NCBI RefSeq assembly: GCF_003417535.1 | Contig: NZ_QVLS01000013.1 | Location: 123,581-187,580, forward strand | Direction of reading: 5' to 3' | DNA: 64,000 nt | DNA from: Hydrogenophaga borbori | GTDB lineage: Bacteria > Pseudomonadota > Gammaproteobacteria > Burkholderiales > Burkholderiaceae_C | Shown: positions 54,566 through 63,822 of the stretch, piece by piece | Position numbering within the stretch: the stretch's first letter is position 1 | Layout of the letters: every line of letters starts with the position of its first letter | Made by a program: the position numbers and the translations under genes | The notes under the pieces: model-generated | The model's database searches: none | What the model saw: only the letters and a program-made list of their open reading frames with translations | Told to the model about the DNA's origin: nothing

Positions 54566-55603
54566 TTGCCCCCCACCCCGCCGCCGACCGAACGCCGCCG
54601 CCGCCCCAGCGGGCGCATCACCCTGCAGGACGTGGCCCGCGAGGCCGAGGTCAGCCCCATCACCGCCTCGCGCGCGCTGCGCGGCGAGCGCGGCGTGGCC
54701 GCCGAACTGGTGGAGCGCGTGAAGACCGCCGCCGATCGCCTGGGCTACGTGCCCGACCCGGCGGCGCGCGCCCTCGCCTCGGCGCGCGGCACCCAGGTGC
54801 CGGTGCTGGTGCCACTGCTGTCCAACGCCCTGTTCGTGGACGTGATCGAGGCCGTGCACCGCGTGCTGCTGCCGCACGGCTACCAGCCATTGATCGGCGT
54901 CACGCACTACGACCCGATGGAAGAAGAGCAGCTGCTGCGCAGCTACCTCGCGCAGCGCCCGGCGGGCGTGCTGCTCACCGGCTTCGACCGCACCGAGGCC
55001 GCGCGCCAGATGGTGGCGGCCAGCGGCATGCCCTGCGTGTACCTGATGGAGCTGACCGAGGCGCCCGGCGTGCACTGCGTGGGCTTCTCGCAGCAGGACG
55101 CGGGCCATGCCATCACCCAGCACCTGCTGGACCGGGGGCGCCGGCGCATCGCCTTCGTGGCCGCGCAGCTGGACCCGCGCGTGCTGCAGCGCGCCGAGGG
55201 CTACCGCCGCTGCCTGCGCGCGGCCGGCCTGTACGACGCCCGGCTCGAACTGCTGAGCCCGCAGCCCTCGTCCATGCGCCTGGGCGGCGAGCTGCTGGAG
55301 GACCTGCTGCGCACCCGGCCCGAGGTGGACGCGGTCTTCTTCTGCAACGACGACCTGGCGCAGGGCGGCCTGCTCGCGGCCTTGCGCCTGGGCGTGAGCG
55401 TGCCGCAGCGGCTGGCGGTCGCGGGCTTCAACGACCTGTCGGGCAGCGACCAGATGCTGCCGCCGCTGACCACCGTGCGCACGCCGCGCCGCGCCATCGG
55501 CGAGACGGGCGCGCGCATGCTGTTGTCGCTGCTGCGCGGGGAGGCGGTGCCCACCAACAGCGCCGACCTGGGCTTCGAGCTGGTGGTGCGCGGCAGCAGC
55601 TGA
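54566..55603 (+). CDS. LacI/GntR-type regulator of the gluconate TRAP operon
   Basis: 345 residues from a TTG at 54566, chosen because ACAGGGAAAACCC lies just upstream; a TTG at 54530 would add 12 residues. The HTH is RITLQDVAREAEVSPITASR (residues 17-36), followed by the hinge and an effector domain (VLVPLLSNALFVDVIEAVHR; GFSQQDAGHAITQHLLDRGR; VDAVFFCNDDLAQGGLLAAL). It is divergent from gntK-dctQM with a 182-base gap carrying two related palindromes. Gluconate or 6-phosphogluconate is the likely inducer by analogy with E. coli GntR (inference). Confidence 0.9.
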   Translation: MPPTPPPTERRRRPSGRITLQDVAREAEVSPITASRALRGERGVAAELVERVKTAADRLGYVPDPAARALASARGTQVPVLVPLLSNALFVDVIEAVHRVLLPHGYQPLIGVTHYDPMEEEQLLRSYLAQRPAGVLLTGFDRTEAARQMVAASGMPCVYLMELTEAPGVHCVGFSQQDAGHAITQHLLDRGRRRIAFVAAQLDPRVLQRAEGYRRCLRAAGLYDARLELLSPQPSSMRLGGELLEDLLRTRPEVDAVFFCNDDLAQGGLLAALRLGVSVPQRLAVAGFNDLSGSDQMLPPLTTVRTPRRAIGETGARMLLSLLRGEAVPTNSADLGFELVVRGSS

Positions 55604-55699
55604 GCCGCGGTGCCGGCCGGGCGGCCCTGTTACAGATGGCAACCAGCGCCGCCCGCTGCCTTAACCCGGCTTAACTTGGGCGTTGGACAATCCCCGCCC

Positions 55700-58036
55700 A
55701 TGTTTTCGAACCTCCCCCGCCGGGCGACGCTTGCCCTGGCGCTCGCCGCCGCCGTTGCCGCCGCGCTGCCAGCCAGCGCCCCCGCCTTCGAACTCCCCTC
55801 GCTCGACCCCATCGTCCACTACCAGCCCAAGCTGCCCCTGCAGGTGCTGACGGCCGATGGCGAAGAGATCGCGCAGTTCGGCGCCGAGCGGCGCGAGTAC
55901 GTGCCGCTGGAGCGCATTCCCCTGCAGCTGCAGCAGGCCGTGCTGTCCGTGGAGGACGCGCGCTTTCGCGAGCATTCCGGCGTGGACCCCAAGGGCATGG
56001 CGCGCGCGCTGGTGGCCGCCATCACCGGCGGCCGCAAGCAGGGCGCCTCCACCATCACGCAGCAATTGGTGCGCACCATGCTGCTCACGCGCCAGTTCTC
56101 GGCCGAGCGCAAGGCCAAGGAGATCTGGCTGGCGCTCAAGCTGGAGAACGAGATCTCCAAGGACCGCATCCTGGAGATCTACCTCAACGAAATCTTCCTG
56201 GGCCAGCGCGCCTACGGCTTCGCCGCCGCCGCGATGACCTACTTCGGCAAACCGCTGGACAAGCTCACGCTGGCCGAGAACGCCATGCTCGCGGGCCTGC
56301 CGCAGAACCCGTACTACGCCAACCCGGTGGCCAACCTGGAGCGCGCCACGCAGCGCCAGCGTGTGGTGCTGGAGCGCATGCGCGCCACCGACGCCATCAC
56401 CGACGAACAGCTGGCCCAGGCCAAGGCCGAGAAGCTGCGCCTGCGCACGCCCGGCCAGCGCAGCGTGCACGCGGCGCACGTGGCCGAGATGGCGCGGCAG
56501 GCGGTGGTGGAGCGCTTCGGCACCGAGGCCTACTCCAAGGGCCTGCGGGTGACCACCTCGCTGCTGGCGGCCGATCAGCGCGCGGCGCACGCGGCCGTGC
56601 AGCGCGGTGTGCTGGCCTTCGACCGCCGCGGCGCCTGGCGCGGACCGGAAGACAAGGAAACCCTGCCCGCCGGCAACGGCGCCGAGCTGGAGCGCGCCGC
56701 CGCCGAGGCCCTGAAGGACCACCGCGACGACGAGACCCTGCGCGTGGGCATCGTGCTCGACGCCAGCCCCAAGGCCCTGCGGGTGCAGCTCGCCAGCGGC
56801 GAACGCATCAGCGTGCAGGGCGAGGGCCTGCGCTGGGCGCAGCGCGGGCTGGACGCCAAGGCCAAGGCGCCCCTGAAGATCGAACGCGGCGCCATCGTGC
56901 GCGTGGTGAGCACCGGCAAGACCAAGGACAGGAAGGGCGATGTCTGGGCCATCTCGCAATGGCCCGAGGCCGAGGCCGCGCTCGTTTCCATGGACCCGCG
57001 CACCGGCCGCATCCGCGCGCTGGTGGGCGGCTTCGACTTCACGCGCCAGCCCTTCAACCACGTGACGCAGGGCTGGCGCCAGCCGGGCTCGGCGCTCAAG
57101 CCGCTGCTGTACTCGGCCGCGCTGGAGTCGCGCGTGATGCCGGCCACGGTGGTGGACGACCTGCCCTTCACCGCCGCCAATGGCTGGAGCCCGTCCAACA
57201 GCAACGGCCAGCACCAGGGGCCGATCAGCGTGCGCGAAGCGCTGGCGCGCTCCAGCAACCTGGCCAGCGTGCGCGTGCTGCAGCACACCGGCACGCCGGC
57301 CGCGCGCGACTGGCTCGCCCGCTTCGGCCTGGACCCCGCGCGCCAGCCCGACGACCTGACCCTGGCCCTGGGCACCGGCAGCGTCACGCCGCTGCAGATG
57401 GCCCAGGCCTACGCCACGCTGGCCAATGGCGGCTGGCGCGTCTCGCCGGTGGTGATCGAGAAGATCACCGACGCGCAGGGCAAGCTGCTGTTCGAGGCAC
57501 CCCCCGCCGCGCCGCTGGCGGAAGAAGACCGCGCCATCCCGGCGCGCAACGCCTACGTGATGGGCAGCCTGCTCAACGAGGTGACCCGCAGCGGCACCGC
57601 CGCGCGCGCGCAGGCCGTGCTCAAGCGCACCGACATCTATGGCAAGACCGGCACCACCAACGACGCGGTCGACGCCTGGTTCGCGGGCTACCAGCCCACG
57701 CTGGCCGCCACCGTGTGGGTGGGCTACGACCAGCCGCGCAGCCTGGGCCGCAGCGAATCGGGCGGGCGCGCGGCGCTGCCGATCTGGATCGACTACATGG
57801 GCGCGGCGCTCAAGGGCCAGCCCGTGGTGCCGGTGGCCGCACCGCCCGAGGGCCTGGTGCGCGAAGGCGATGACTGGCTCTACGCCGAGTGGCGCGACGG
57901 CGGCTGGGTGTCGCAGATCTCGGACACCGCCGGCACCCAGTACAAGACGAACTTCGGTGGCGAGATCGGCAAGCTTTTTGATTCCATCGGCAACTGGCTG
58001 CGCAGCGGCACGCGGCCGACGCCGCCCGGCGAGTGA
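55700..58036 (+). CDS. Class A penicillin-binding protein (PBP1A type)
   Basis: 778 residues. An N-terminal anchor (LALALAAAVAAALPASAPA) leads to the glycosyltransferase domain: VLSVEDARFREHSGVDPKGM (catalytic Glu), GASTITQQLVRTMLLTRQFS and KILEIYLNE-like DRILEIYLNEIFLGQRAYGF. The transpeptidase part has SxxK in WRQPGSALKPLLYS, SxN in ALARSSNLASVRVLQ and KTG in DIYGKTGTTNDAVDAWFAGY. It polymerises and cross-links peptidoglycan at the inner membrane. The N-terminal anchor is more like a cleavable signal than usual, but class A PBPs stay membrane-bound. ATG 55700 is the natural start. Confidence 0.94.
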   Translation: MFSNLPRRATLALALAAAVAAALPASAPAFELPSLDPIVHYQPKLPLQVLTADGEEIAQFGAERREYVPLERIPLQLQQAVLSVEDARFREHSGVDPKGMARALVAAITGGRKQGASTITQQLVRTMLLTRQFSAERKAKEIWLALKLENEISKDRILEIYLNEIFLGQRAYGFAAAAMTYFGKPLDKLTLAENAMLAGLPQNPYYANPVANLERATQRQRVVLERMRATDAITDEQLAQAKAEKLRLRTPGQRSVHAAHVAEMARQAVVERFGTEAYSKGLRVTTSLLAADQRAAHAAVQRGVLAFDRRGAWRGPEDKETLPAGNGAELERAAAEALKDHRDDETLRVGIVLDASPKALRVQLASGERISVQGEGLRWAQRGLDAKAKAPLKIERGAIVRVVSTGKTKDRKGDVWAISQWPEAEAALVSMDPRTGRIRALVGGFDFTRQPFNHVTQGWRQPGSALKPLLYSAALESRVMPATVVDDLPFTAANGWSPSNSNGQHQGPISVREALARSSNLASVRVLQHTGTPAARDWLARFGLDPARQPDDLTLALGTGSVTPLQMAQAYATLANGGWRVSPVVIEKITDAQGKLLFEAPPAAPLAEEDRAIPARNAYVMGSLLNEVTRSGTAARAQAVLKRTDIYGKTGTTNDAVDAWFAGYQPTLAATVWVGYDQPRSLGRSESGGRAALPIWIDYMGAALKGQPVVPVAAPPEGLVREGDDWLYAEWRDGGWVSQISDTAGTQYKTNFGGEIGKLFDSIGNWLRSGTRPTPPGE

Positions 58037-58072
58037 GGCCGGGCGCGGCCCCGCCACCGGGGCCTTGGCCGC

Positions 58073-59794
58073 TCAGCCAGGGGCCGTGGCCTCGTCCAAC
58101 AGGCGCCAGAGCCCGGTGTCTTGCCGCCCGTCGCGCAGCTGCTGGGACACCGCCCGCACCAGGTCGGGGTCGATCGTTTCCGTCGGCCCCGTGAGCAGTT
58201 CGCGCAGGGTGGACGGGTCGAGCAGGCCCAGGCGCATCACGCGCACGATCTCCGGCGCATGGGCTTCGCTGCGGTGCCTGACGGCCGCGCGGCGCGTGTC
58301 GATGGTCACCCCGCTCAGCGACAGCAGATCGCTCATGGGCAGCCACTCCTGCTTCAAGAAGCCCTCGGCGAGATCGGGATCGTTGTGCAGGTGGCAGAAG
58401 AAGAAGGCCCTGAGCCCGCCCACGCAGTGGGCCAGGAAGTAGTCGCCCCGGCCCAGGCTTCGCCACAAGGGCTTGGCGAACACGTCCCTGACACCCGCCC
58501 AGGGCGATGGTCCGCTGGACACCAGATGCGTACTCCCCAGCAGCAGGTTCTTCCAGGCCACCGCACGCAGGGCCTGCAGCGTCGCGCCCCCCGGCAAAGG
58601 ATGGGGCAGGCTCATGTACACGGCGCGGACCCGGTCGAAGGTCTGGAGGAAGTCGATGAGTGTTTTCACCAGACCCACATCGCGCGGCCCCGTCATGCCG
58701 CCGCCGCAGACGATCCTCAGCTCGCGCAATGTGTCGTGCCGCTGCGGATTCGTCAGGGCTTGCAGGAGCGCCACGGTGGTGTCCACCCGGAGGGTGCCCA
58801 GTGTCAGGTTCTGGGGGTGCAGCCACTCCACGAGCCAGGCCGCCAGCGGGGCGTCGTCCGCGTGGTGCACGCCCAGGCGGACCGTCTCCACGCGGGCCAT
58901 GGGCCGCAGGGGCAGCCCTTCTGGCGCCGCCCAGCCGTCGACCACCGCCAGGGGCTGGATGTCCACCTCGACCTGGCGCAGCGAAGGCTGCCCCACCACC
59001 CGGGTCCACAGCAGCATCCAGGCCGGACCGTCCAGGTGCCCGCACACCCGCAGTTCGATCGAATGCAGCAGGGGACGGGGCGTCGCCAGCCACTCGGCCA
59101 GCGGCCCGGCGGTGGCGCTGGTGAGCGAGAGGTTCAGGCACAGGGGCACCCGGGCATTCGCCAGGCGCGTGTAGGCCCCCGCATCGGGCAAGGCCGCGAG
59201 ACGCCACTGGTGGCCGGGGCTGAGCACCGCCACGGCGCGCAGCAGGGCGTCTTCCCCGGGGGTCTTCATGGCGAGCGCCGACAGCACGCTGGCCACCTGT
59301 ATTTCCAGGGCACGGTCCAGCGCCTTGCACAGCGCCATGTTCAGGAAGTCGGCGAGCGTTGGGTCGGGCGGGCTCCGAACCCAGGCCGGGTCGCCCACGA
59401 TCAAGGGGCGCACCGAAGCGCCACTCAATACGAGGCAGGCCTTGGAGCCGGCGAGCGCCCAGCGCAGGGGCGCGGGGATCGGCCGCTGGATGTCGTGGTC
59501 CACCGTGACCGTGAGGCCCGCCAGCCGGCCTTGCGCCGCCAGGAGGTCCAGGGCGGCCAGCAAGGGCACCAGGGCCGCGGCTTCGATGTGGACCGACAGG
59601 TGCAGGTGCAGGGCCGGCACCTCGGCGTCGGCCCGCTGCAGGGACTGGACCAGCGCATCGACCGCGCTCGGCCCGTCGATGCGGATCGGCTGCGCGCCGG
59701 CGTTGGAGGGAGCGTCGCGGGCGGGCGTGCGCCTCTGCGGATCGGTGGTGCGCGTGAGCTGGACGGACGAGAGCGATCGTTGAAAGCGTTGCAT
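58073..59794 (-). CDS. Large protein of unknown function, leucine-rich
   Basis: 573 residues starting MQRFQRSLSSVQLTRTTDPQ. I recognise no family. Leu-rich strands recur at irregular spacing (VPALHLHLSVHIEAAALVPL; LRQVEVDIQPLAVV; VETVRLGVHHADDAPLAAWL; TLRELRIVCGGGMTGP), reminiscent of a degenerate leucine-rich-repeat or solenoid fold. No signal peptide or membrane helix. The N-terminal 40 residues are Ser/Thr/Arg/Pro-rich and low in hydrophobics, as in type III secreted substrates, but no secretion genes are nearby. It is convergent with the PBP gene and monocistronic. Confidence 0.75.
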   Translation of the reverse strand: MQRFQRSLSSVQLTRTTDPQRRTPARDAPSNAGAQPIRIDGPSAVDALVQSLQRADAEVPALHLHLSVHIEAAALVPLLAALDLLAAQGRLAGLTVTVDHDIQRPIPAPLRWALAGSKACLVLSGASVRPLIVGDPAWVRSPPDPTLADFLNMALCKALDRALEIQVASVLSALAMKTPGEDALLRAVAVLSPGHQWRLAALPDAGAYTRLANARVPLCLNLSLTSATAGPLAEWLATPRPLLHSIELRVCGHLDGPAWMLLWTRVVGQPSLRQVEVDIQPLAVVDGWAAPEGLPLRPMARVETVRLGVHHADDAPLAAWLVEWLHPQNLTLGTLRVDTTVALLQALTNPQRHDTLRELRIVCGGGMTGPRDVGLVKTLIDFLQTFDRVRAVYMSLPHPLPGGATLQALRAVAWKNLLLGSTHLVSSGPSPWAGVRDVFAKPLWRSLGRGDYFLAHCVGGLRAFFFCHLHNDPDLAEGFLKQEWLPMSDLLSLSGVTIDTRRAAVRHRSEAHAPEIVRVMRLGLLDPSTLRELLTGPTETIDPDLVRAVSQQLRDGRQDTGLWRLLDEATAPG

Positions 59795-59922
59795 GGCGGG
59801 CGCAGGGGAACGGGCGTTGCGGGAATCGAATCCGCCCTGCGTTGCCGCGGTGGGCGGTTCGTTCCCCCGCCGCGCCCGGCTTGAGCGAACCCAAAGAACC
59901 CGCCCCCCTCCGCAGGCGCCGC

Positions 59923-60456
59923 TCAGCCCGCCAGCCGCCGCGCGTACTCCGCCTCCAGCCGCGTGTGCAGCGCCCAGTAGCGCGGCCGGGCCTCGCCCCG
60001 CACCCGCGTCACCAGCAGGTCCAGGTGGGCGTGCCAGCCGGCCGAGACACTGAGCATGTCGTCCATGCCACGCAGGCGCTGGTGCGTGACCACCAGGCGC
60101 ACGCCGCCGCGCGACTCGTTCAACTCGTAGCGCACCTCGCCCTGGTCGCCCCAGGTGTGGGCCAGCAGGCGCGGCGGCTCGCAGGCCGTCACCACACCGC
60201 TCAGTTGCGCACTGTCGGCCATGTCCGCGTACTTGGGCGGCGCGGGGTCGTCGGCGTAGGTCAGCTCCGCGTGGCGGAACTCCAGGCGCACCGCGCCGCC
60301 CACGCGCAGCTCCAGCGTGCCGCGCGCCATCCACTGCGCGCGCTTGTCGTTGTCGGTGATCCAGGCCCAGATGTCCTGCACCGTGCCGGGCAGGTGGCGT
60401 TCGATGCGCACGGTGTCGTTCGACAGCCGTTCGCCGTAGAGGGAATCCGTCGTCAT
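59923..60456 (-). CDS. SRPBCC/AHSA1-domain protein
   Basis: 177 residues starting MTTDSLYGERLSNDTVRIER. The START/Bet v1-like fold is shown by LPGTVQDIWAWITDNDKRAQ, WMARGTLELRVGGAVRLEFR, PPRLLAHTWGDQGEVRYELN and GGVRLVVTHQRLRGMDDMLS. Such proteins bind hydrophobic ligands and often sit beside an ArsR regulator. It overlaps the upstream arsR-like gene by ATGA (60453-60456), so the two are translated together. Confidence 0.9.
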   Translation of the reverse strand: MTTDSLYGERLSNDTVRIERHLPGTVQDIWAWITDNDKRAQWMARGTLELRVGGAVRLEFRHAELTYADDPAPPKYADMADSAQLSGVVTACEPPRLLAHTWGDQGEVRYELNESRGGVRLVVTHQRLRGMDDMLSVSAGWHAHLDLLVTRVRGEARPRYWALHTRLEAEYARRLAG

Positions 60457-60809
60457 GGTTTTCTCCGTTGGGGGGATGAAGGCGCGGCGCGCACCAGGCG
60501 CTCGAGGGTGTCGAGCCGCTCGGTCCAGAACCGCTCGTAATGGCGCAACCACTCCATGCCCGCGTGCAGCGGCCCGGCCTCGAGGCGGCAGGTGTGCGTG
60601 CGCCCTTGCACCGTGCGCCGCACCAGGCCGGCGCGCTCCAGCACCTGGATGTGCTTGGAGGCGGCCGCCAGCGACATGTCCAGCGGCGCGGCGAGCTCGC
60701 TCACCGACAGCGCCTCGCTCGCCAGGCGTTGCAGCATGTCGCGGCGCGTGGGGTCGGCCAAGGCCTTGAAGACGGCGTCGAGGTTGCCGGAGGAATGTTG
60801 TTCAACCAT
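60453..60809 (-). CDS. ArsR-family regulator
   Basis: 118 residues from the ATG at 60809; an upstream ATG at 60845 is less likely. Winged helix: FKALADPTRRDMLQRLASEA (about residues 14-33), LSVSELAAPLDMSLAAASKH (recognition helix), IQVLERAGLVRRTVQGRTHT (wing). No metal-binding Cys of the arsenic type is present, as for the subgroup paired with SRPBCC/AHSA1 genes. It probably represses its own operon. Confidence 0.92.
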   Translation of the reverse strand: MVEQHSSGNLDAVFKALADPTRRDMLQRLASEALSVSELAAPLDMSLAAASKHIQVLERAGLVRRTVQGRTHTCRLEAGPLHAGMEWLRHYERFWTERLDTLERLVRAAPSSPQRRKP

Positions 60810-60883
60810 GTGATTGAATTTAATCGCGCGACCGCAATTATTCAACCGCTTGGTTTACTTTTTCGACGAACGGCAGGGCCATG

Positions 60884-60907
60884 AAAAAAGCCGGCGCAAG
60901 GCCGGCT
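60884..60907 (-). terminator. Intrinsic terminator after the nitronate monooxygenase-like gene
   Basis: Read on the - strand: AGCCGGC, loop CTTGC, GCCGGCT, then a run of T. It begins 20 bases after the stop of the gene at 60927 and closes the etfA-acyl-CoA dehydrogenase-nitronate monooxygenase-like transcript unit or its last gene. Confidence 0.85.
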
Positions 60908-60926
60908 TCGTCGGGGTGCGAGGCGC

Positions 60927-61907
60927 TCAGGCCGCGCAGAGCCGCGCCTTTGCCTCGGCGTACTCGCGCCGGAAGCGCGCCACCAGTTCGCCTGCGCCCA
61001 TCACCTCGCGGATGGCGCCGATGCCCTGGCCGCAGCCCCAGATGTCGCGCCAGGCCTTGGCCGCGTTGCTGCCTTCGCCGGTGGAGAAGTTCATCTTGCT
61101 CGGGTCGCTCTGCGGCAGGTTCTCCGGGTCCATGCCGGCGTTGCGGATGGAGCCCTTGAGGTAGTTGCCGTGAATGCCGGTGTAGAAGTTGCTGTAGACG
61201 ATGTCGTCGGAGTTGCTGTCCACGATCATCTGCTTGTAGCCCTCGACCGCGCGCGCCTCGTGCGTGGCGATGAAGGCCGAGCCGATGTAGGCCAGGTCCG
61301 CGCCCATGGCCTGCGCGGCCAGGATGGCGCCGCCTGAGGCAATGGCGCCCGACAGCGCCACCGGGCCGCCGAACCACTCGCGGATCTCCTGGACCATGGC
61401 GAAGGGGCTCTTCACGCTGGCATGGCCGCCCGCGCCCGCGGCCACGGGAATCAGGCCGTCGGCGCCCTTTTCGATCGCCTTGTGCGCGAACACGTTGTTG
61501 ATGACGTCGTGCAGGACGATGCCGCCCCAGGCGTGCACGGCCTGGTTCACGTCCTCGCGCGCGCCCAGGCTGGTGATGACGATGGGCACCTGGTACTTGG
61601 CGCACAGCTGCATGTCGTGCTCGAGCCGGTCGTTGCTCTTGTGCACGATCTGGTTGATGGCGAAGGGTGCGGCCGGGTTGTCGGGGTGGGCCTTGTTGTG
61701 CGCGGCCAGGCCTTCGGTGATCTCGGCCAGCCACTCGTCCAGCTGCGAGGCCGGGCGCGCGTTGAGCGCCGGCATCGATCCCACCACGCCCGCCTTGCAC
61801 TGCGCCAGCACGAGCTTGGGGTTGCTGATGATGAACAGCGGCGAGCCGATCACCGGGAACTTGAGGTTCTTGAGGACCGGGGGCAGGTAACGCTCGGGTG
61901 CGGGCAT
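60927..61907 (-). CDS. Nitronate monooxygenase / NAD(P)H:flavin oxidoreductase family
   Basis: 326 residues, an FMN-dependent TIM barrel. MPAPERYLPPVLKNLKFPVI starts it; phosphate and flavin sites are GLIPVAAGAGGHASVKSPFA (catalytic-type His in GGHA), GGPVALSGAIASGGAILAAQ and GADLAYIGSAFIATHEA. In this family members are nitronate monooxygenases or enoyl-reductase-like enzymes. Its position 33 bases after an acyl-CoA dehydrogenase gene suggests a role in fatty-acid or nitro/thioester metabolism, but this is unproven. Confidence 0.9.
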   Translation of the reverse strand: MPAPERYLPPVLKNLKFPVIGSPLFIISNPKLVLAQCKAGVVGSMPALNARPASQLDEWLAEITEGLAAHNKAHPDNPAAPFAINQIVHKSNDRLEHDMQLCAKYQVPIVITSLGAREDVNQAVHAWGGIVLHDVINNVFAHKAIEKGADGLIPVAAGAGGHASVKSPFAMVQEIREWFGGPVALSGAIASGGAILAAQAMGADLAYIGSAFIATHEARAVEGYKQMIVDSNSDDIVYSNFYTGIHGNYLKGSIRNAGMDPENLPQSDPSKMNFSTGEGSNAAKAWRDIWGCGQGIGAIREVMGAGELVARFRREYAEAKARLCAA

Positions 61908-61940
61908 GTTGTCTCCGTGAAGGGGATCGGTCGGGGTCGT

Positions 61941-63728
61941 TCAGAAGGCTTCGATGGCCATCGCCGTCACGCCCTCGGCGCCGTCGACGATGGAGGCGGC
62001 CACGCCCGGCGCGCGGCTGAGGATGTGGTCGGCATAGAAACGCGCGGTGGTGATCTTCGCGTCCATGAAGGCCTTGTCCTGTCCCTTGGCCGACAGCGCC
62101 TCGGCCACCAGCAGCGCGCGCGCCATCTGCCAGCCCGCCACCAGATTGCCGGCGAGCATGAGGTAGGGCACGCTGCCCGCGAAGGCGGCGTTGGGGTTGC
62201 CCTTGGTGTTGGCGACGATGAAGTCCACCGCCTGCTCGAAGGCGTCGCGCGCGGCCGCCAGGCGCTTGCCCACGGCCTGGGCATTGCTGCTGCCTTTGGC
62301 GAGCTCGGCCTCGGTCTGGCGGATCTGCGCGGCGATGGCCTTGGCCACGGTGCCGCCGTCGCGAGCGGTTTTGCGGCCCACCAGGTCGTTGGCCTGGATC
62401 GCCGTGGTGCCCTCGTAGATGGTGAGGATCTTGGCGTCGCGGTAGTGCTGGGCCGCACCGGTCTCCTCGATGAAGCCCATGCCGCCGTGCACCTGCACAC
62501 CCAGGCTGGTGACCTCCAGGCTCATCTCGGTGCTGTAGCCTTTCACCAGCGGCACCAGGAATTCGTAGAAGGCCTGGTTCTGCTTTCTCACCTCGGCATC
62601 GGCGTGGTGGTGGGCGGCGTCGTAGGCGGCCGCGGCCACGCTGGCCATGGCACGGCACCCCTCGGTGGCGGCGCGCATGGTCATGAGCATGCGCTTGACG
62701 TCGGGGTGGTGGATGATGGGCGCGGCGGTGTTCATGCTGCCGTCCACCGGGCGGCTCTGCACGCGCTCGCGCGCGTAGCCCACGGCCTGCTGGTAGGCGC
62801 GCTCGCTGATGGCGATGCCCTGCACGCCGACCGCGTAGCGCGCCGCGTTCATCATGATGAACATGTACTCGAGGCCGCGGTTCTCCTGACCGACCAGGGT
62901 ACCGATCGCACCGCCCTTGTCACCGTATTGAAGAACGGCCGTCGGGCTGGCCTTGATGCCCAGCTTGTGCTCGATGCTGACGCAGTGCACGTCGTTGCGA
63001 GCGCCCAGGCTGCCGTCCTGGTTGACCAGGAACTTGGGCACCGTGAACAGGCTGATGCCCTTGACGCCCTCGGGCGCACCGGTCACGCGCGCCAGCACCA
63101 GGTGCACGATGTTGTCGGCCATGTCGTGCTCGCCGTAGGTGATGAAGATCTTGGTGCCGAAGATCTTGTAGGTGCCGTCGGGCTGCGGCTCGGCGCGCGT
63201 GCGCACGGCGGCCAGGTCCGAACCGGCCTGCGGCTCGGTGAGGTTCATGGTGCCGGTCCACTCGCCGCTCACCAGCTTGTGCAGGTAGGTGGCCTTCTGC
63301 TCGTCGCTGCCGGCGGTCAGCAGGGCCTCGATGGCGCCGTCGGTGAGCAGGGGGCACAGCGCGAAGCTCAGGTTCGCGCTGTTGAGCATTTCGCCGCAGG
63401 CCGAGCCGATGGTCTTGGGCAGGCCCTGGCCGCCGAAATCCACCGGGTGCTGCAGGCCCTGCCAGCCGCCCTCGGCGTACTGGCGGTAGGCGTCCTTGAA
63501 GCCGGGCGTGGTGGTGACCACGCCGTCCTTCGCCCAGGACGGCTTGAGGTCGCCCTCGCGGTTGAGCGGCGCCACCACGCCTTCGTTGAGCTTGGCGCAC
63601 TCCTCCAGCACGGCCTGGGCGGTCTCCAGGCCCGAGTCCTCGAAACCGGGCAGTTGAGCCACCTGGTCGATGCGCGCCAGGTGCTCGATGTTGAACAGCA
63701 TGTCCTTGACGGGGGCGGTATAGCTCAT
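61941..63728 (-). CDS. Acyl-CoA dehydrogenase, long form with C-terminal extension
   Basis: 595 residues, versus about 380 for short-chain members. It has an extra N-terminal part (MSYTAPVKDMLFNIEHLARI), the core motifs TGTMNLTEPQAGSDLAAVRT and AKILTIYEGTTAIQANDLVG, and a C-terminal extra helical domain (AcylCoA_DH_C type: RLAAARDAFEQAVDFIVANT to SIVDGAEGVTAMAIEAF). This class acts on bulky or medium/long acyl-CoAs and passes electrons to ETF, whose alpha subunit is encoded just upstream. It precedes the nitronate monooxygenase-like gene by 33 bases. Confidence 0.92.
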   Translation of the reverse strand: MSYTAPVKDMLFNIEHLARIDQVAQLPGFEDSGLETAQAVLEECAKLNEGVVAPLNREGDLKPSWAKDGVVTTTPGFKDAYRQYAEGGWQGLQHPVDFGGQGLPKTIGSACGEMLNSANLSFALCPLLTDGAIEALLTAGSDEQKATYLHKLVSGEWTGTMNLTEPQAGSDLAAVRTRAEPQPDGTYKIFGTKIFITYGEHDMADNIVHLVLARVTGAPEGVKGISLFTVPKFLVNQDGSLGARNDVHCVSIEHKLGIKASPTAVLQYGDKGGAIGTLVGQENRGLEYMFIMMNAARYAVGVQGIAISERAYQQAVGYARERVQSRPVDGSMNTAAPIIHHPDVKRMLMTMRAATEGCRAMASVAAAAYDAAHHHADAEVRKQNQAFYEFLVPLVKGYSTEMSLEVTSLGVQVHGGMGFIEETGAAQHYRDAKILTIYEGTTAIQANDLVGRKTARDGGTVAKAIAAQIRQTEAELAKGSSNAQAVGKRLAAARDAFEQAVDFIVANTKGNPNAAFAGSVPYLMLAGNLVAGWQMARALLVAEALSAKGQDKAFMDAKITTARFYADHILSRAPGVAASIVDGAEGVTAMAIEAF

Positions 63729-63778
63729 GGCTCAGTGTCTCCAGGGGGCGCCCACACGGAAAGCGGTCGGCGCGGTGC

Positions 63779-63807
63779 AAAAAAAGGGCATCGCACGCGA
63801 TGCCCTT
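63779..63807 (-). terminator. Intrinsic terminator after etfA
   Basis: Read on the - strand: AAGGGCATCGC, two-base loop GT, GCGATGCCCTT, then a run of seven T. It follows the etfA stop by about 16 bases and separates etfA from the downstream acyl-CoA dehydrogenase. Confidence 0.88.
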
Positions 63808-63822
63808 GAGGGACTCTTTCGT

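Noticed and set aside
61422..63809. A 795-codon + strand open frame over the acyl-CoA dehydrogenase and nitronate monooxygenase-like genes
   Set aside because: Antisense artefact; His/Gly/Val-rich sequence without a recognisable fold, while the - strand genes are unambiguous.
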